Positions 7,128 to 7,411 of a stretch of 7,411 bases of DNA are shown here, piece after piece. The first letter of the stretch is position 1. Every line of letters starts with the position of its first letter. The notes under the pieces were generated by a model. That model had not been told where the DNA came from, did not search any database, and worked only from the letters and a program-made list of their open reading frames with translations. Position numbers and translations under genes: made by a program. The stretch is from NCBI GenBank assembly GCA_002417965.1, contig DIDD01000121.1, positions 1 to 7,411 of the forward strand, in the 5' to 3' direction. This DNA comes from Veillonellaceae bacterium UBA5809. Its GTDB lineage: Bacteria > Bacillota > Negativicutes > Veillonellales > Dialisteraceae.

Positions 7128-7411
7128 ATGAGCTTTGAAATAAAAGATATCTCCATGACATACGGGGATACCCCTGTACTCCGTCATATTAGCGCAACAA
7201 TAAAAAAAGGAGAATTCTTATCCATTTTGGGTCCGTCCGGATGCGGGAAAACTACTTTTCTGAAAATACTGGCAGGATTTCTAAAGCCGGTTTCGGGCAC
7301 GATTTCCATGGATGGACAGCTTTATTCAGATTCCCGCCATACCGTGCCTACAGAAAAAAGAGATCTGGGCATGGTTTTTCAGTCCTTTGCCCTATGGCCT
7401 TATATGAATGG
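7128..7411 (+). CDS. ABC transporter ATP-binding protein (FbpC/PotA-like), 3'-partial
   Basis: The first 94 codons of the ATPase that powers the importer are present; the window ends inside the gene. Visible landmarks are the aromatic A-loop residue Y12, Walker A GPSGCGKTT (35-43) and the Q-loop MVFQSFALWPYMN (82-94), with Q85 as the key glutamine. The VFQSxALWP form is typical of FbpC-like and related importer ATPases. The VPTEKRDLG stretch before it is also usual for this group. The signature motif, Walker B and any C-terminal regulatory (TOBE) domain lie outside the window. It starts 3 nt after the permease stop and completes the importer. Confidence 0.93.
   Translation, partial: MSFEIKDISMTYGDTPVLRHISATIKKGEFLSILGPSGCGKTTFLKILAGFLKPVSGTISMDGQLYSDSRHTVPTEKRDLGMVFQSFALWPYMN

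Overview
The window looks like a piece of chromosome from a Clostridia-type Firmicute, perhaps a gut Lachnospiraceae. This rests on purine-rich Shine-Dalgarno sequences such as GAGGAGG, a lipobox-anchored binding protein, moderate G+C in the transport genes, and a two-domain FbpB-like permease. It is an inference, not a species call.

The window falls into three blocks. Block 1 (1-2631, + strand) is the 3' part of an AT-rich type III restriction gene. The helicase motifs after Walker A and the C-terminal PD...ExK nuclease site are present. The N-terminus with Walker A, and any partner mod gene, lie upstream of the window. Block 2 (2632-3590) has no intact gene. It holds the C-terminal quarter of an IS256/Mutator-type transposase on the - strand (2734-3045), a densely base-paired stretch that may be a small structured RNA (about 3083-3264), a very strong rho-independent terminator (3220-3264), and a leader region with candidate promoters and inverted repeats (3265-3590). 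Block 3 (3591-7411, + strand) is a tightly packed operon of higher G+C: a xylose-isomerase-like TIM-barrel enzyme, a lipoprotein solute-binding protein, a fused two-domain ABC permease, and the start of the ABC ATPase, cut off by the window end. Gaps between these genes are 17, 7 and 3 nt.

The operon should make a complete importer: lipid-anchored binding protein outside the membrane, FbpB-like permease in it, and FbpC-like ATPase inside. The first gene would process the imported solute. The binding protein belongs to the iron/phosphonate/sugar-phosphate superfamily (COG1840-like). It lacks the adjacent tyrosine pair of FbpA iron binders, and its gene neighbour is a sugar isomerase/epimerase-type enzyme. 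I therefore infer an organic substrate, such as a phosphorylated or acidic sugar derivative, over ferric iron.

The sharp change in base composition, with a transposase remnant at the join, suggests that the restriction gene is part of an acquired defence island inserted beside a native transport operon. The points most worth a second look are the structured stretch ending in the terminator and the unusual pairing of TIM-barrel enzyme and transporter.
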